22,344 bases of DNA from Bacilli bacterium (GTDB lineage: Bacteria > Bacillota_I > Bacilli_A > RF39 > UBA660), in NCBI GenBank assembly GCA_900772435.1, contig CAAHEM010000109.1, positions 1-22,344 of the forward strand, written 5' to 3'. Below are positions 15,533 through 22,278 of the stretch, one piece after another (positions within the stretch are counted from its first letter, which is position 1; the number at the start of each line of letters is the position of its first letter). The notes beneath the pieces were generated by a model. It was given only the letters and a program-made list of their open reading frames with translations. It did not search any database and was not told where the DNA came from. Made by a program: the position numbers and the translations under genes.

Positions 15533-15602
15533 TATATTTTTAAAAATTGACACTTTAAATTCATATTTTTCACACAAATTCTTTCTATTATTAAATTGAA
15601 AG

Positions 15603-16109
15603 GAAGGAAAATATTACTTAGATAATAAAGATGTTGGAAAATTAAATGATGATGAATTATCTTTTCTTAGAAGTAAAAGTATAGGCTTTGTATTTCAACA
15701 CTTTAACTTACTTCCTAAACTAACTGCAATTGAAAACGTAATGGTACCACTTTTATATCAAGGATGTACCGAAAAAGAAGCTTATAATCGTTCAAAAGAA
15801 ACATTAAAACAAGTAGGTTTATCTCATAGAATAAATCATTTACCAAATGAACTTTCAGGTGGTCAAATGCAAAGAGTATCAATAGCAAGAGCAATAGTGT
15901 CAAAGCCTAAACTAATTTTAGCAGATGAACCAACAGGAGCAGTAGATACCAAAACTGGAGAAGAAATAATAAAAATATTTGAAGATTTAAATAAGAATGG
16001 TCAAACTATAATACTTATAACACATGATTTAAATATAGCGAGTAGAGCAAAAAGAACATTAAATATTAAAGATGGACAAATAGCAGGAGACAATCATGAG
16101 AATAAATAA
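15603..16109 (+). pseudogene. 5'-truncated MacB/LolD-type ABC ATPase
   Basis: The reading frame resembles a MacB-family ATPase from EGKYYLDNKDV onward. It retains the Q-loop (FVFQHFNLLPK), the signature LSGGQMQRVSIARA, Walker B (LILADEPTGAVD) and the H-loop THD. The ~60 residues that should precede it, including the Walker A P-loop, are absent. An in-frame TGA (15597-15599) lies just upstream, and 15540-15600 encodes nothing like them in any frame. The first in-frame ATG (15741) would start in the middle of the domain and has no ribosome site. Without Walker A it cannot hydrolyse ATP. The 3' end overlaps the permease start by 14 bases, the normal operon arrangement, so the loss was by deletion at the 5' end. 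Confidence 0.85.
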
Positions 16110-17261
16110 TTTGATAAAAATAGCATATAAAAACATAAAATCAAATAAATTAAGATCTGCTCTTACAATGTTAGGATTAATAGTAGGTATTTCATCTGTA
16201 ATTATATTAGTAGGCATCGCAGAAGGAAGCACTACAAGTGTTATAAATGAAGTTTCATCTCTTGGAAGCAATATATTATCTTTAAATATTACAAGTAGTG
16301 ACTATAGTATTAAATATGAAGATGTAAGTAAATTATCTAAAATTGATAATATAGAATCAACTTCAACATATAAAAGCGTTAGTGCTACAGTATCAAGAAA
16401 TAATGAAACTAGTAGCAAAACATCAATAATAGGAACAGATAATAACTATATAGACATTTCTTCTCTTAAACTAGAAAAAGGTAGAAATATTTCAATAATA
16501 GATATTGAAAATAAAAATAAAGTATGTATTTTAGGTAGTAGTGCTGCAGAAGAATATTTTAATCTTTCAAACCCAATAAATGAAACTATAAAAATTAATA
16601 ATGATAATTATACCGTAATAGGTGTATTAGAAGAATCAGGTTCATCGTTTGGAAGTAGTACTGATAACAGTATATTAGTACCAATAACAACAATAAAATA
16701 TTTAAATACTGACACTAAAGTAATAGTATTTTATTAAAAGTAGAGGATACAAGTAATATAGATAAAAGTATATTAAATGTAGAAAATAATGTAAGAAGTA
16801 ACTATCAAATATCAACAGACTATTTCACTGTAACATCAAGTACAAGTATATTAGAATCTATGAGTAACATAACAAATACTTTATCTCTTCTATTAGGTGG
16901 TATTGCTAGTATTTCTCTTATAGTAGGTGGAATAGGTGTTATGAATGTAATGCTTGTAAGTGTAAGTGAAAGAACTCAAGAAATTGGTATTAGAAAAAGC
17001 TTAAGTGCTAAAAGAAAAGATATAATGAATCAATTCTTAATAGAATCACTAATGCTTTGTATAACAGGTGGAATACTTGGTATTATCTTCGGTGTACTTA
17101 TAGGCTACATAATATCAATATTTAATATTTCATTTACTTTATCAATTACAATAATAATATTGTCAGTTACAATTTCATTATTTATAGGATTAATATTTGG
17201 AATATTTCCAGCATACAAGGCATCATCATTAAATCCTATAGATGCACTTAGAAGTGAATAA
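16096..17261 (+). pseudogene. Frameshifted MacB-type FtsX permease
   Basis: The first part (16096-16737, 213 aa) has the MacB N-terminus (SALTMLGLIVGISSVI membrane segment) and part of the outer domain, and ends abruptly at TAA. The next frame carries on from about 16725 (KVEDTSNIDKS) through the three C-terminal membrane segments with GGIGVMNVMLVSVSERTQEIGIRKS to the normal end NPIDALRSE. Adding one T to the TTTT run at 16729-16732 would restore one frame of about 388 aa, the usual family length (about 400). AGGAG (16092-16096 region, upstream of ATG) and the ATPase overlap are intact. With the partner ATPase lacking its P-loop the pair is most likely dead. A sequencing indel could explain this frameshift alone, but not the ATPase truncation. 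Confidence 0.85.
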
Positions 17262-17262
17262 A

Positions 17263-17300
17263 AAAAGGACTATTATAAAGCTAATAGTTCTTTTGCTTTT
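17263..17300. terminator. Bidirectional terminator between the permease and PAP2 genes
   Basis: A 13-bp stem with one G-T pair (17263-17275 / 17282-17294) and a 6-base loop. T-rich DNA follows on the plus strand, and six A residues (17261-17266) give U on the minus strand. The PAP2 stop codon (17273-17275) lies in the left arm, and the permease stop is two bases outside it. Confidence 0.8.
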
Positions 17301-17914
17301 TTATTAGTATTTTTAAGTTTGCCTACAATTATATATGAAATTATTGCTAAGATATCACCACTTACTAAATCAATAAATACATGTTGTTTAGTAAATAATG
17401 TAGCCATCATAATAAGAATAGACATAATAGTTGTAAGAATTTTTAAATAAGTAGGGGCTTTTTTACATTCAAACATATATAAGATAAATAACATACTAAC
17501 AGCACAATGTAAACTTGGAAAACAGTTTTGAGCAGGAGTATCTACCCAAAATACTATTCTAGCCATTAATTCAAGAATATTAGTGCCAGTAACAATTGGC
17601 CTATTTACATAAGTAGGATATATTATAAATATTATGTTTGCAATCATCGTAGAAAGTGCATAGGAGATAAAATACTTAGTAAAAATATTCTTATCTTTTT
17701 TATATAAATAATACGGAATTAAAAATATTAATAAATACCATATACAATAAGGAATAATAAACCATACATTAAATGGTATCTTACTATCAATAACACCACC
17801 AATTAAATGAGGATTACTACCAAATAATTTAGATATAAAGTAGCATAGAGATTGAAATGCTATTAATGCTACAGTAAGTATTAAAGGTTTGTATTCTATT
17901 TTTTTCATACACAT
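17273..17914 (-). CDS. PAP2 family membrane phosphatase
   Basis: Integral-membrane phosphatase, probably for lipid-linked phosphates such as undecaprenyl or phosphatidyl phosphates. About six hydrophobic segments span 213 aa. The PAP2 signature is present: NRP near residue 105 (motif 1 remnant), FPSLHCAVS near 134 (motif 2, catalytic His) and KQHVFIDLVSG near 178 (motif 3, His with Asp). Motif 1 lacks the usual KxxxxxxRP lysine at the standard spacing, as in the Aur1/inositol-phosphotransferase-like branch. No ribosome site is seen. TATAAT (17929-17924) is six bases before GTG 17917 and nine before ATG 17914, so the message is probably leaderless. ATG 17908 is a third start option. The substrate is not readable from sequence. 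Confidence 0.85.
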   Translation of the reverse strand: MCMKKIEYKPLILTVALIAFQSLCYFISKLFGSNPHLIGGVIDSKIPFNVWFIIPYCIWYLLIFLIPYYLYKKDKNIFTKYFISYALSTMIANIIFIIYPTYVNRPIVTGTNILELMARIVFWVDTPAQNCFPSLHCAVSMLFILYMFECKKAPTYLKILTTIMSILIMMATLFTKQHVFIDLVSGDILAIISYIIVGKLKNTNKKAKELLAL

Positions 17915-17923
17915 CACAAGAAA

Positions 17924-17929
17924 ATTATA
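17924..17929 (-). promoter_or_regulatory. -10 of the PAP2 gene, directly before the start codon
   Basis: A minus-strand TATAAT with only six bases to GTG 17917. The predicted transcription start coincides with the start codon. The -35 is weak (TTTATT). Confidence 0.5.
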
Positions 17930-18015
17930 CTATAAATTCTAAACTTAATAAAGTTGTTATTACTCATTAATCTTAATCTTTTTTATTAGTACTAGAAAAA
18001 TAATTAATTTTTTTG

Positions 18016-18021
18016 TATAAT
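18016..18021 (+). promoter_or_regulatory. -10 of the der gene
   Basis: A consensus TATAAT preceded by a T run. The predicted start near 18028 is downstream of the in-frame ATG at 18024, which fixes the real der start at 18042. No clear -35. Confidence 0.55.
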
Positions 18022-18041
18022 GTATGCGAGGTGAAGGGGAT

Positions 18042-19358
18042 ATGGCAAAACAAACAATATGTTTAGTTGGAAGACCTAATACTGGTAAAAGTACTTTATT
18101 TAATAGAATAGTTGGTAAAAAAGTAGCTATTATTGAAGATAAACCAGGAGTAACAAGAGATAGAATTTATAGTGAAGCATCTTTTAAAGAAAAACCATTT
18201 TATTTAATAGATACAGGTGGTATAGATTTAAGTGAAGGAGACTTCAACGAAGAAATTCGTATGCAAGTAGAAGTTGGTATTGAAGAAAGTGATACTATCA
18301 TTTTTGTAGTGGATGCTAAAGATGGACTTACTACTAATGACTTACTTATTCGTGATATGTTAAAAAAACAAGATAAAAAAGTTATTGTTGCTATTAATAA
18401 AGTTGATAATAAAACTGGACAAGAAAATATATATGAATTTTATAGTTTGGGGTTTGACGAATATATTCCTATTTCAGCAGAACATGGAACTGGAGTTAAT
18501 GATTTATTAAAGATTGTAACTGATGATTATGAACCAGGATATGAAGAAGAAGATAATAATATTAAGATTGCTGTTATTGGTAGACCTAACGTAGGTAAAT
18601 CAAGTTTAGTAAATGCTCTTCTAAATGAAGAAAGAGTAATTGTTAGTAATGTAGCTGGTACTACTAGAGATGCTATCGATACAAAATTCACTTATAATAA
18701 AGAAGAATACACGCTAATAGATACAGCAGGGCTTCGTAAAAAAGGTAAGATATTTGAAGCGGTAGAAAAATATAGTCTATTAAGAAGCATGAAAGCAATA
18801 GATAGAAGTGATGTGTGTTTACTTGTTCTTGATGCGACAACTGGTATTGTGGAACATGACAAACATATCGCAGGTTATGCTTTAGAAGCAGGAAAACCAG
18901 TAGTAATCGTAGTTAATAAATGGGATACTATAGAAAATAAAGATGAAAGTATGAAAGAATGGAAGAAATCTATTAGTCACAATTTCCAATTTATGGACTA
19001 TGCTAAAATAGTATTCCTAAGTGCACAAACTAAAAAGAGAATACATACTCTTATGCCAGAAGTACTATCTTCTTATGAAAATTCAATTAAAGAAGTTAAA
19101 ACAAGTATAATAAATGATATTATAAGAAATGCATTCATAGAAACACCACCAGCATCATATAAAGGTAAAAAACTAAAAGTATATTTCACACATCAATCAG
19201 GTACAAAACCACCAAGATTCGATATAGAAGTAAACTCAAAAGGACTAGTGCATTTCTCATACTACAGATATTTAGAAAACAAAATAAGAGAAAACATAGA
19301 TTTTAGTGGAACACCAATAATAATACAATTTAAAAACAAAGGAGAGAAAGAATTATAG
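18042..19358 (+). CDS. der: Ribosome-assembly GTPase Der (EngA)
   Basis: Essential GTPase for 50S subunit maturation, with two tandem G domains and a KH-like C-terminal domain. G1 motifs are GRPNTGKST (~residues 10-18) and GRPNVGKSS (180-188). G3 is DTGG in the first domain and DTAG in the second; G4 is NKVD and NKWD. The segment PGVTRDRIYSE is switch I of the first domain. The KH domain starts near residue 350 (SPASYKGKKLK-like PPASYKGKKLKVYF) and ends at the basic KNKGEKEL. The 438 aa match B. subtilis Der (436). The start at ATG 18042 has GAAGGGG immediately upstream; the in-frame ATG 18024 overlaps this site and precedes the predicted transcription start. Its stop is within the terminator stem. 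Confidence 0.97.
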   Translation: MAKQTICLVGRPNTGKSTLFNRIVGKKVAIIEDKPGVTRDRIYSEASFKEKPFYLIDTGGIDLSEGDFNEEIRMQVEVGIEESDTIIFVVDAKDGLTTNDLLIRDMLKKQDKKVIVAINKVDNKTGQENIYEFYSLGFDEYIPISAEHGTGVNDLLKIVTDDYEPGYEEEDNNIKIAVIGRPNVGKSSLVNALLNEERVIVSNVAGTTRDAIDTKFTYNKEEYTLIDTAGLRKKGKIFEAVEKYSLLRSMKAIDRSDVCLLVLDATTGIVEHDKHIAGYALEAGKPVVIVVNKWDTIENKDESMKEWKKSISHNFQFMDYAKIVFLSAQTKKRIHTLMPEVLSSYENSIKEVKTSIINDIIRNAFIETPPASYKGKKLKVYFTHQSGTKPPRFDIEVNSKGLVHFSYYRYLENKIRENIDFSGTPIIIQFKNKGEKEL

Positions 19359-19375
19359 AAATATAGTTCTTTTTT
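19347..19375 (+). terminator. GAAA-loop terminator containing the der stop codon
   Basis: An 11-bp stem with one T-G pair (19347-19357 / 19362-19372), closed by a GAAA tetraloop (19358-19361) and followed by six T. The der stop TAG (19356-19358) straddles stem and loop. This is one of the best-formed terminators here. Confidence 0.85.
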
Positions 19376-19400
19376 ACTTTTAATATTATAAATAATTTTG

Positions 19401-19406
19401 TATAAT
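19401..19406 (+). promoter_or_regulatory. -10 of the ABC exporter operon, seven bases before the ATG
   Basis: TATAAT then GAATTT then ATG (19413). The usual start, about seven bases past the -10, is the A of the ATG, so the message would be leaderless. The -35 is poor (TTTTAA, 19378-19383). Confidence 0.65.
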
Positions 19407-19412
19407 GAATTT

Positions 19413-21194
19413 ATGAAAAAAGATGTAAAAGATAAAACTAAAAAGACAAAATCTGAAATATGGACATATATTAAAAAATGTGCCCCTTATTTTGCTAAAG
19501 AAAAGAAATCAGTAATAATTTTAATAACACTAGGTTTAGTCTTAAGTATATATAATTCTTTTGGCCCAGCATTAATGTCTAAAATATTAGATTATGCTAC
19601 CTCTGGTAGATTAGAACAAGCTATTAGTTATACTGTTTTTATATTATGTTTAAGCTTATTCGCAGTATATGTAGAAATAATGATATTCAATAAAGCATAC
19701 GTAAAAGTACAAGAAACAATAACAAACAACATTAAAAAAGAAGTAATTTCTGCATACTTTGATATAGACAATAAAGAATTATTAAAGACATCAAGTGGTA
19801 TCTTTCTAACTAGAATAACAAGCGATCCACAAAACATCGTAACAGCATTCGACGCATTAAGATCAAACCTATCTAGAATACTATCTAATTTATTTGTATT
19901 TGCTTATATCTTTTATATTAATTTTGTACTTGGAGTTATAACAGTACTTGGAACTATAACAATTTATATTATAGAAAAAAGAGCTATGGATAAATGGAAT
20001 GCATACAAGAAAAGAAGAAACAAACTAAGAGATAGAAACACAACTATTATAAACGAAGGAATAAGAGGTTCTCATGATATAAAACTTCTAAATATAGTTG
20101 AACATTTCAAAAGTAGAATAAGTAGTAACTTAGATGAACTTTATAATGACACTATGAGAAGTACAGAAGTAGATAGAAGATACACTTTCGGAAGAATGTT
20201 AGCAGTATATGTATTCACTATGACAATAATAGTTTTATCTATTTATTTTGTTAAATTCAATGTTATAGCAGTATCATCACTAATCGCAGTATTCTTATAT
20301 AAAGATAGATTATTTACTTCAGTATTATATTTAGCTTGGTCAGAAAGACAATTAAAAGAATTTGCTTTATCAGCAGAACGTATCTTTGAAGTAATAGATC
20401 ACACAGAATATAAAAAAGAACACTATGGTAATAAAAGAGTTAATGAGCTATATGGAAAAATTGAATTTAAAGATGTACACTTTAAATATGATAAAGATGA
20501 AGTATTAAAAGGAGTAGACTTCTCTATAGAACCAAAAGATACTGTCGCAGTCGTAGGCAAAAGCGGTAGTGGTAAAAGTACTATTATTAACTTATTAAGT
20601 AAGATTTATGAAGTAACTAAAGGTGAAATATTAATAGATGGATATAATGTAAATGATTTAGATAAATTTAGTCTTAGAAATAATATCGCAGTTATAAGCC
20701 AAAAACCATATCTATTTAATATGACTATTAAAGAAAATCTACTTTTAGTAAACCCAGACGCATCACAAAAACAAATAGAAAACGTATGTAAGATATGTGA
20801 ACTTCATGATTATATAATGACTCTTCCTAAAAAATATAACACTATAGTAGGTGAAGGAGGAGTAACACTAAGCGGTGGTGAATGTCAAAGAGTAGCTATC
20901 GCAAGAGCACTTCTTAGAAAAACTAATATCATATTATTTGATGAAGCAACAAGTGCACTAGATAATGAGACACAAGCAAACATTCAAAAAGCAATAAACA
21001 ATATAAGTAGTGAATATACAATGTTAATCGTAGCTCATAGACTTTCAACTATAAAAGATTGTAATAAGATAATAGTAGTAAACGATGGAAAAATATGTGG
21101 AGTAGGTAGTCATAAAGAACTATATAAAAATAACGAAATATATAGAACTCTATATGAAAATGAACTACAAAAGGAAGAAAATGACAAGAATTGA
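19413..21194 (+). CDS. ABC exporter, fused permease-ATPase (ABCB/MsbA-like)
   Basis: Homodimeric or heterodimeric membrane exporter. A charged N-terminus is followed by six membrane helices (~residues 30-330, with DPQNIVTAFDALR in coupling-helix position). The nucleotide-binding domain follows: Walker A GKSGSGKST at 382-390, Q-loop (AVISQKPYLF), signature LSGGECQRV from L486, Walker B ILFDEATSALD with D510-E511, and H-loop (IVAHRLS). All motifs are canonical over 593 aa. An in-frame TTG at 19398 is rejected as a start because it overlaps the -10 box. There is no ribosome site before ATG 19413. It is the only gene in the window ending in TGA. Its last 14 bases overlap the TlyA gene. The substrate (lipid, peptide or drug) cannot be inferred. 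Confidence 0.93.
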   Translation: MKKDVKDKTKKTKSEIWTYIKKCAPYFAKEKKSVIILITLGLVLSIYNSFGPALMSKILDYATSGRLEQAISYTVFILCLSLFAVYVEIMIFNKAYVKVQETITNNIKKEVISAYFDIDNKELLKTSSGIFLTRITSDPQNIVTAFDALRSNLSRILSNLFVFAYIFYINFVLGVITVLGTITIYIIEKRAMDKWNAYKKRRNKLRDRNTTIINEGIRGSHDIKLLNIVEHFKSRISSNLDELYNDTMRSTEVDRRYTFGRMLAVYVFTMTIIVLSIYFVKFNVIAVSSLIAVFLYKDRLFTSVLYLAWSERQLKEFALSAERIFEVIDHTEYKKEHYGNKRVNELYGKIEFKDVHFKYDKDEVLKGVDFSIEPKDTVAVVGKSGSGKSTIINLLSKIYEVTKGEILIDGYNVNDLDKFSLRNNIAVISQKPYLFNMTIKENLLLVNPDASQKQIENVCKICELHDYIMTLPKKYNTIVGEGGVTLSGGECQRVAIARALLRKTNIILFDEATSALDNETQANIQKAINNISSEYTMLIVAHRLSTIKDCNKIIVVNDGKICGVGSHKELYKNNEIYRTLYENELQKEENDKN

Positions 21195-21954
21195 TATAGA
21201 ATTAGTAAAAAGAGGAATTTTTGAAACAAGAAATAAAGCTCAAAATGAAATAAAAAATAAAATTGTTTATTGTAATAATATATGTATAACTAAACCAGCA
21301 TTTGATGTAACAGACACAGACATAATTGAAATAAAAGGTGAAAAGTTAAAATATGTATCACGTGGTGGTTTAAAACTAGAAAAAGCTATTAAAGAATTTA
21401 ATATTGATTTAAATGATAAAATACTTATTGATATAGGTTCATCTACTGGAGGATTTAGTGATTGTGCACTTCAAAATGAAATTAAAAAAGTTTATGCTAT
21501 AGATGTAGGTACTGATCAATTTGATAAAAATTTAAGACTTAATAATAAAATAAATCTTTATGAAAACACTGACTTTAGGAGTGTAGATAATAATATTATT
21601 AATGATGCTAATATCGCATCTATTGATGTATCCTTTATATCAGTAACAAAACTAACTAGCAAATTAAAAGAATTAACTAATCTAAAAGAAGTAATCTGTC
21701 TTATAAAACCACAATTTGAATGTGGAAAAGAAATATCTGATAAATATAGAGGAGTACCACTAAATAAAGAGGTACATAAAAGTGTTATAGAAAATGTTAT
21801 TAAATCATTTAAAGATAATAACTATTATATAAATAATCTTACATCATCTCCAATAAAAGGTGGAAATGGTAATATAGAGTATCTAGCATATTTTAAAAGA
21901 GATAAAGAAAGAAGTATAAACGTAGAAGAAGTAGTAAATAAAGCATTTAAATAG
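21181..21954 (+). CDS. tlyA: TlyA family rRNA 2'-O-methyltransferase
   Basis: S4-domain plus FtsJ-like SAM methyltransferase. Residues 1-~60 are the S4 RNA-binding domain (RIDIELVKRGIFETRNKAQ). After the YVSRGGLKLEKAI linker, the Rossmann domain has the SAM motif DIGSSTGGFSD (from D84), FRSVDNN, the SIDVSFISV strand, and KPQFECGK near 176. TlyA enzymes methylate C1409 in 16S and/or C1920 in 23S rRNA; Firmicutes relatives (YqxC) are the short or similar class. The 257 aa are slightly below the usual ~270. ATG 21181 is chosen because AAGGAAG is just upstream and the S4 domain begins there; an in-frame start at 21154 would only add unrelated residues. Translation is coupled to the exporter by the 14-base overlap. 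Confidence 0.93.
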   Translation: MTRIDIELVKRGIFETRNKAQNEIKNKIVYCNNICITKPAFDVTDTDIIEIKGEKLKYVSRGGLKLEKAIKEFNIDLNDKILIDIGSSTGGFSDCALQNEIKKVYAIDVGTDQFDKNLRLNNKINLYENTDFRSVDNNIINDANIASIDVSFISVTKLTSKLKELTNLKEVICLIKPQFECGKEISDKYRGVPLNKEVHKSVIENVIKSFKDNNYYINNLTSSPIKGGNGNIEYLAYFKRDKERSINVEEVVNKAFK

Positions 21955-21963
21955 GAGAATATT

Positions 21964-22095
21964 ATGAAAGAATTTATTCGAAATAATAAAGTATTGCTTA
22001 TATCATTCATGATATTATTTATATCTGTACTAGCATTAATATCAAAAATATTAATTGAAGTAACTTCAAAAAGAAAGATAGATTTAGCAATTTAA
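21964..22095 (+). CDS. 43-residue single-pass membrane protein
   Basis: A short open frame follows TlyA by nine bases. AGGAG (21953-21957) overlaps the TlyA stop and lies six bases before the ATG, which is convincing for translation. The product has a basic N-terminus (MKEFIRNNK), one hydrophobic segment (~residues 10-28) and a basic tail ending RKIDLAI, so it should be a small inner-membrane protein. It reads as the last gene of the exporter-TlyA operon. I do not recognise a family, and the function is unknown; it could modulate the exporter. Confidence 0.6.
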   Translation: MKEFIRNNKVLLISFMILFISVLALISKILIEVTSKRKIDLAI

Positions 22096-22133
22096 TATAC
22101 TAAATAATTAAAACAAAGAATAAACTTAATGAA

Positions 22134-22160
22134 AACGATAAAAACTTAGAAAATATCGTT
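22134..22160 (+). repeat. Inverted repeat touching the rpsL -35 box
   Basis: AACGATA (22134-22140) and TATCGTT (22154-22160), 13 bases apart. The right arm overlaps the first two bases of TTGACA. It may be an operator or a weak hairpin ending the upstream operon. Confidence 0.4.
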
Positions 22161-22187
22161 GACATTAGGCTTTTTTAATGATATGAT
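22159..22187 (+). promoter_or_regulatory. Strong promoter of rpsL
   Basis: A perfect TTGACA (22159-22164), a 17-base spacer and the extended -10 TGATATGAT (22179-22187). It is the best match to the sigma-70/sigma-A consensus in the window, as expected for a ribosomal-protein operon. Predicted start near 22194. Confidence 0.8.
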
Positions 22188-22193
22188 TATCTA

Positions 22194-22278
22194 GATTTCA
22201 GGTTTTCTCGTGCAGAAAACTTAAAAAAATAGTGATTTTGATACACCTGGAAATGTGTATTAAGAAAGGAGAAAAATA
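22194..22278 (+). promoter_or_regulatory. Structured 5' leader of rpsL
   Basis: The ~85-base leader has two hairpins. Hairpin 1 is AGGTTTTCT (22200-22208) / AGAAAACTT (22214-22222), 9 bp with one G-T and a CGTGC loop. Hairpin 2 is TGATACAC (22239-22246) / GTGTATTA (22255-22262), 8 bp with one G-T, loop CTGGAAAT. It ends four bases before the AAGGAG ribosome site (22266-22271). Neither has a T run. A site for ribosomal-protein autoregulation is possible. Confidence 0.5.

Noticed and set aside
16717..16740. Programmed frameshift in the MacB permease
   Set aside because: No heptameric slippery site or stem is obvious, and the partner ATPase is truncated, so decay or a sequencing error is the simpler explanation.
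18024..18041. ATG 18024 as the der start
   Set aside because: The predicted transcript starts near 18028, the ribosome site lies within this segment, and the conserved protein begins at MAKQ.
19398..19412. TTG start giving five extra residues to the ABC exporter
   Set aside because: It overlaps the TATAAT box, so it would lie upstream of or at the transcription start.
77..21954. TGA read as tryptophan (Mycoplasma code)
   Set aside because: No in-frame TGA occurs inside conserved genes, and conserved Trp positions (Der NKWD, VanY EPWHY) are TGG.
414..22010. Numerous antisense open frames of 60-100 codons (for example 414-599, 1159-1374, 10346-10651, 21825-22010)
   Set aside because: They lie opposite clear genes, lack ribosome sites, and have no protein-like composition beyond what AT-rich complements give.
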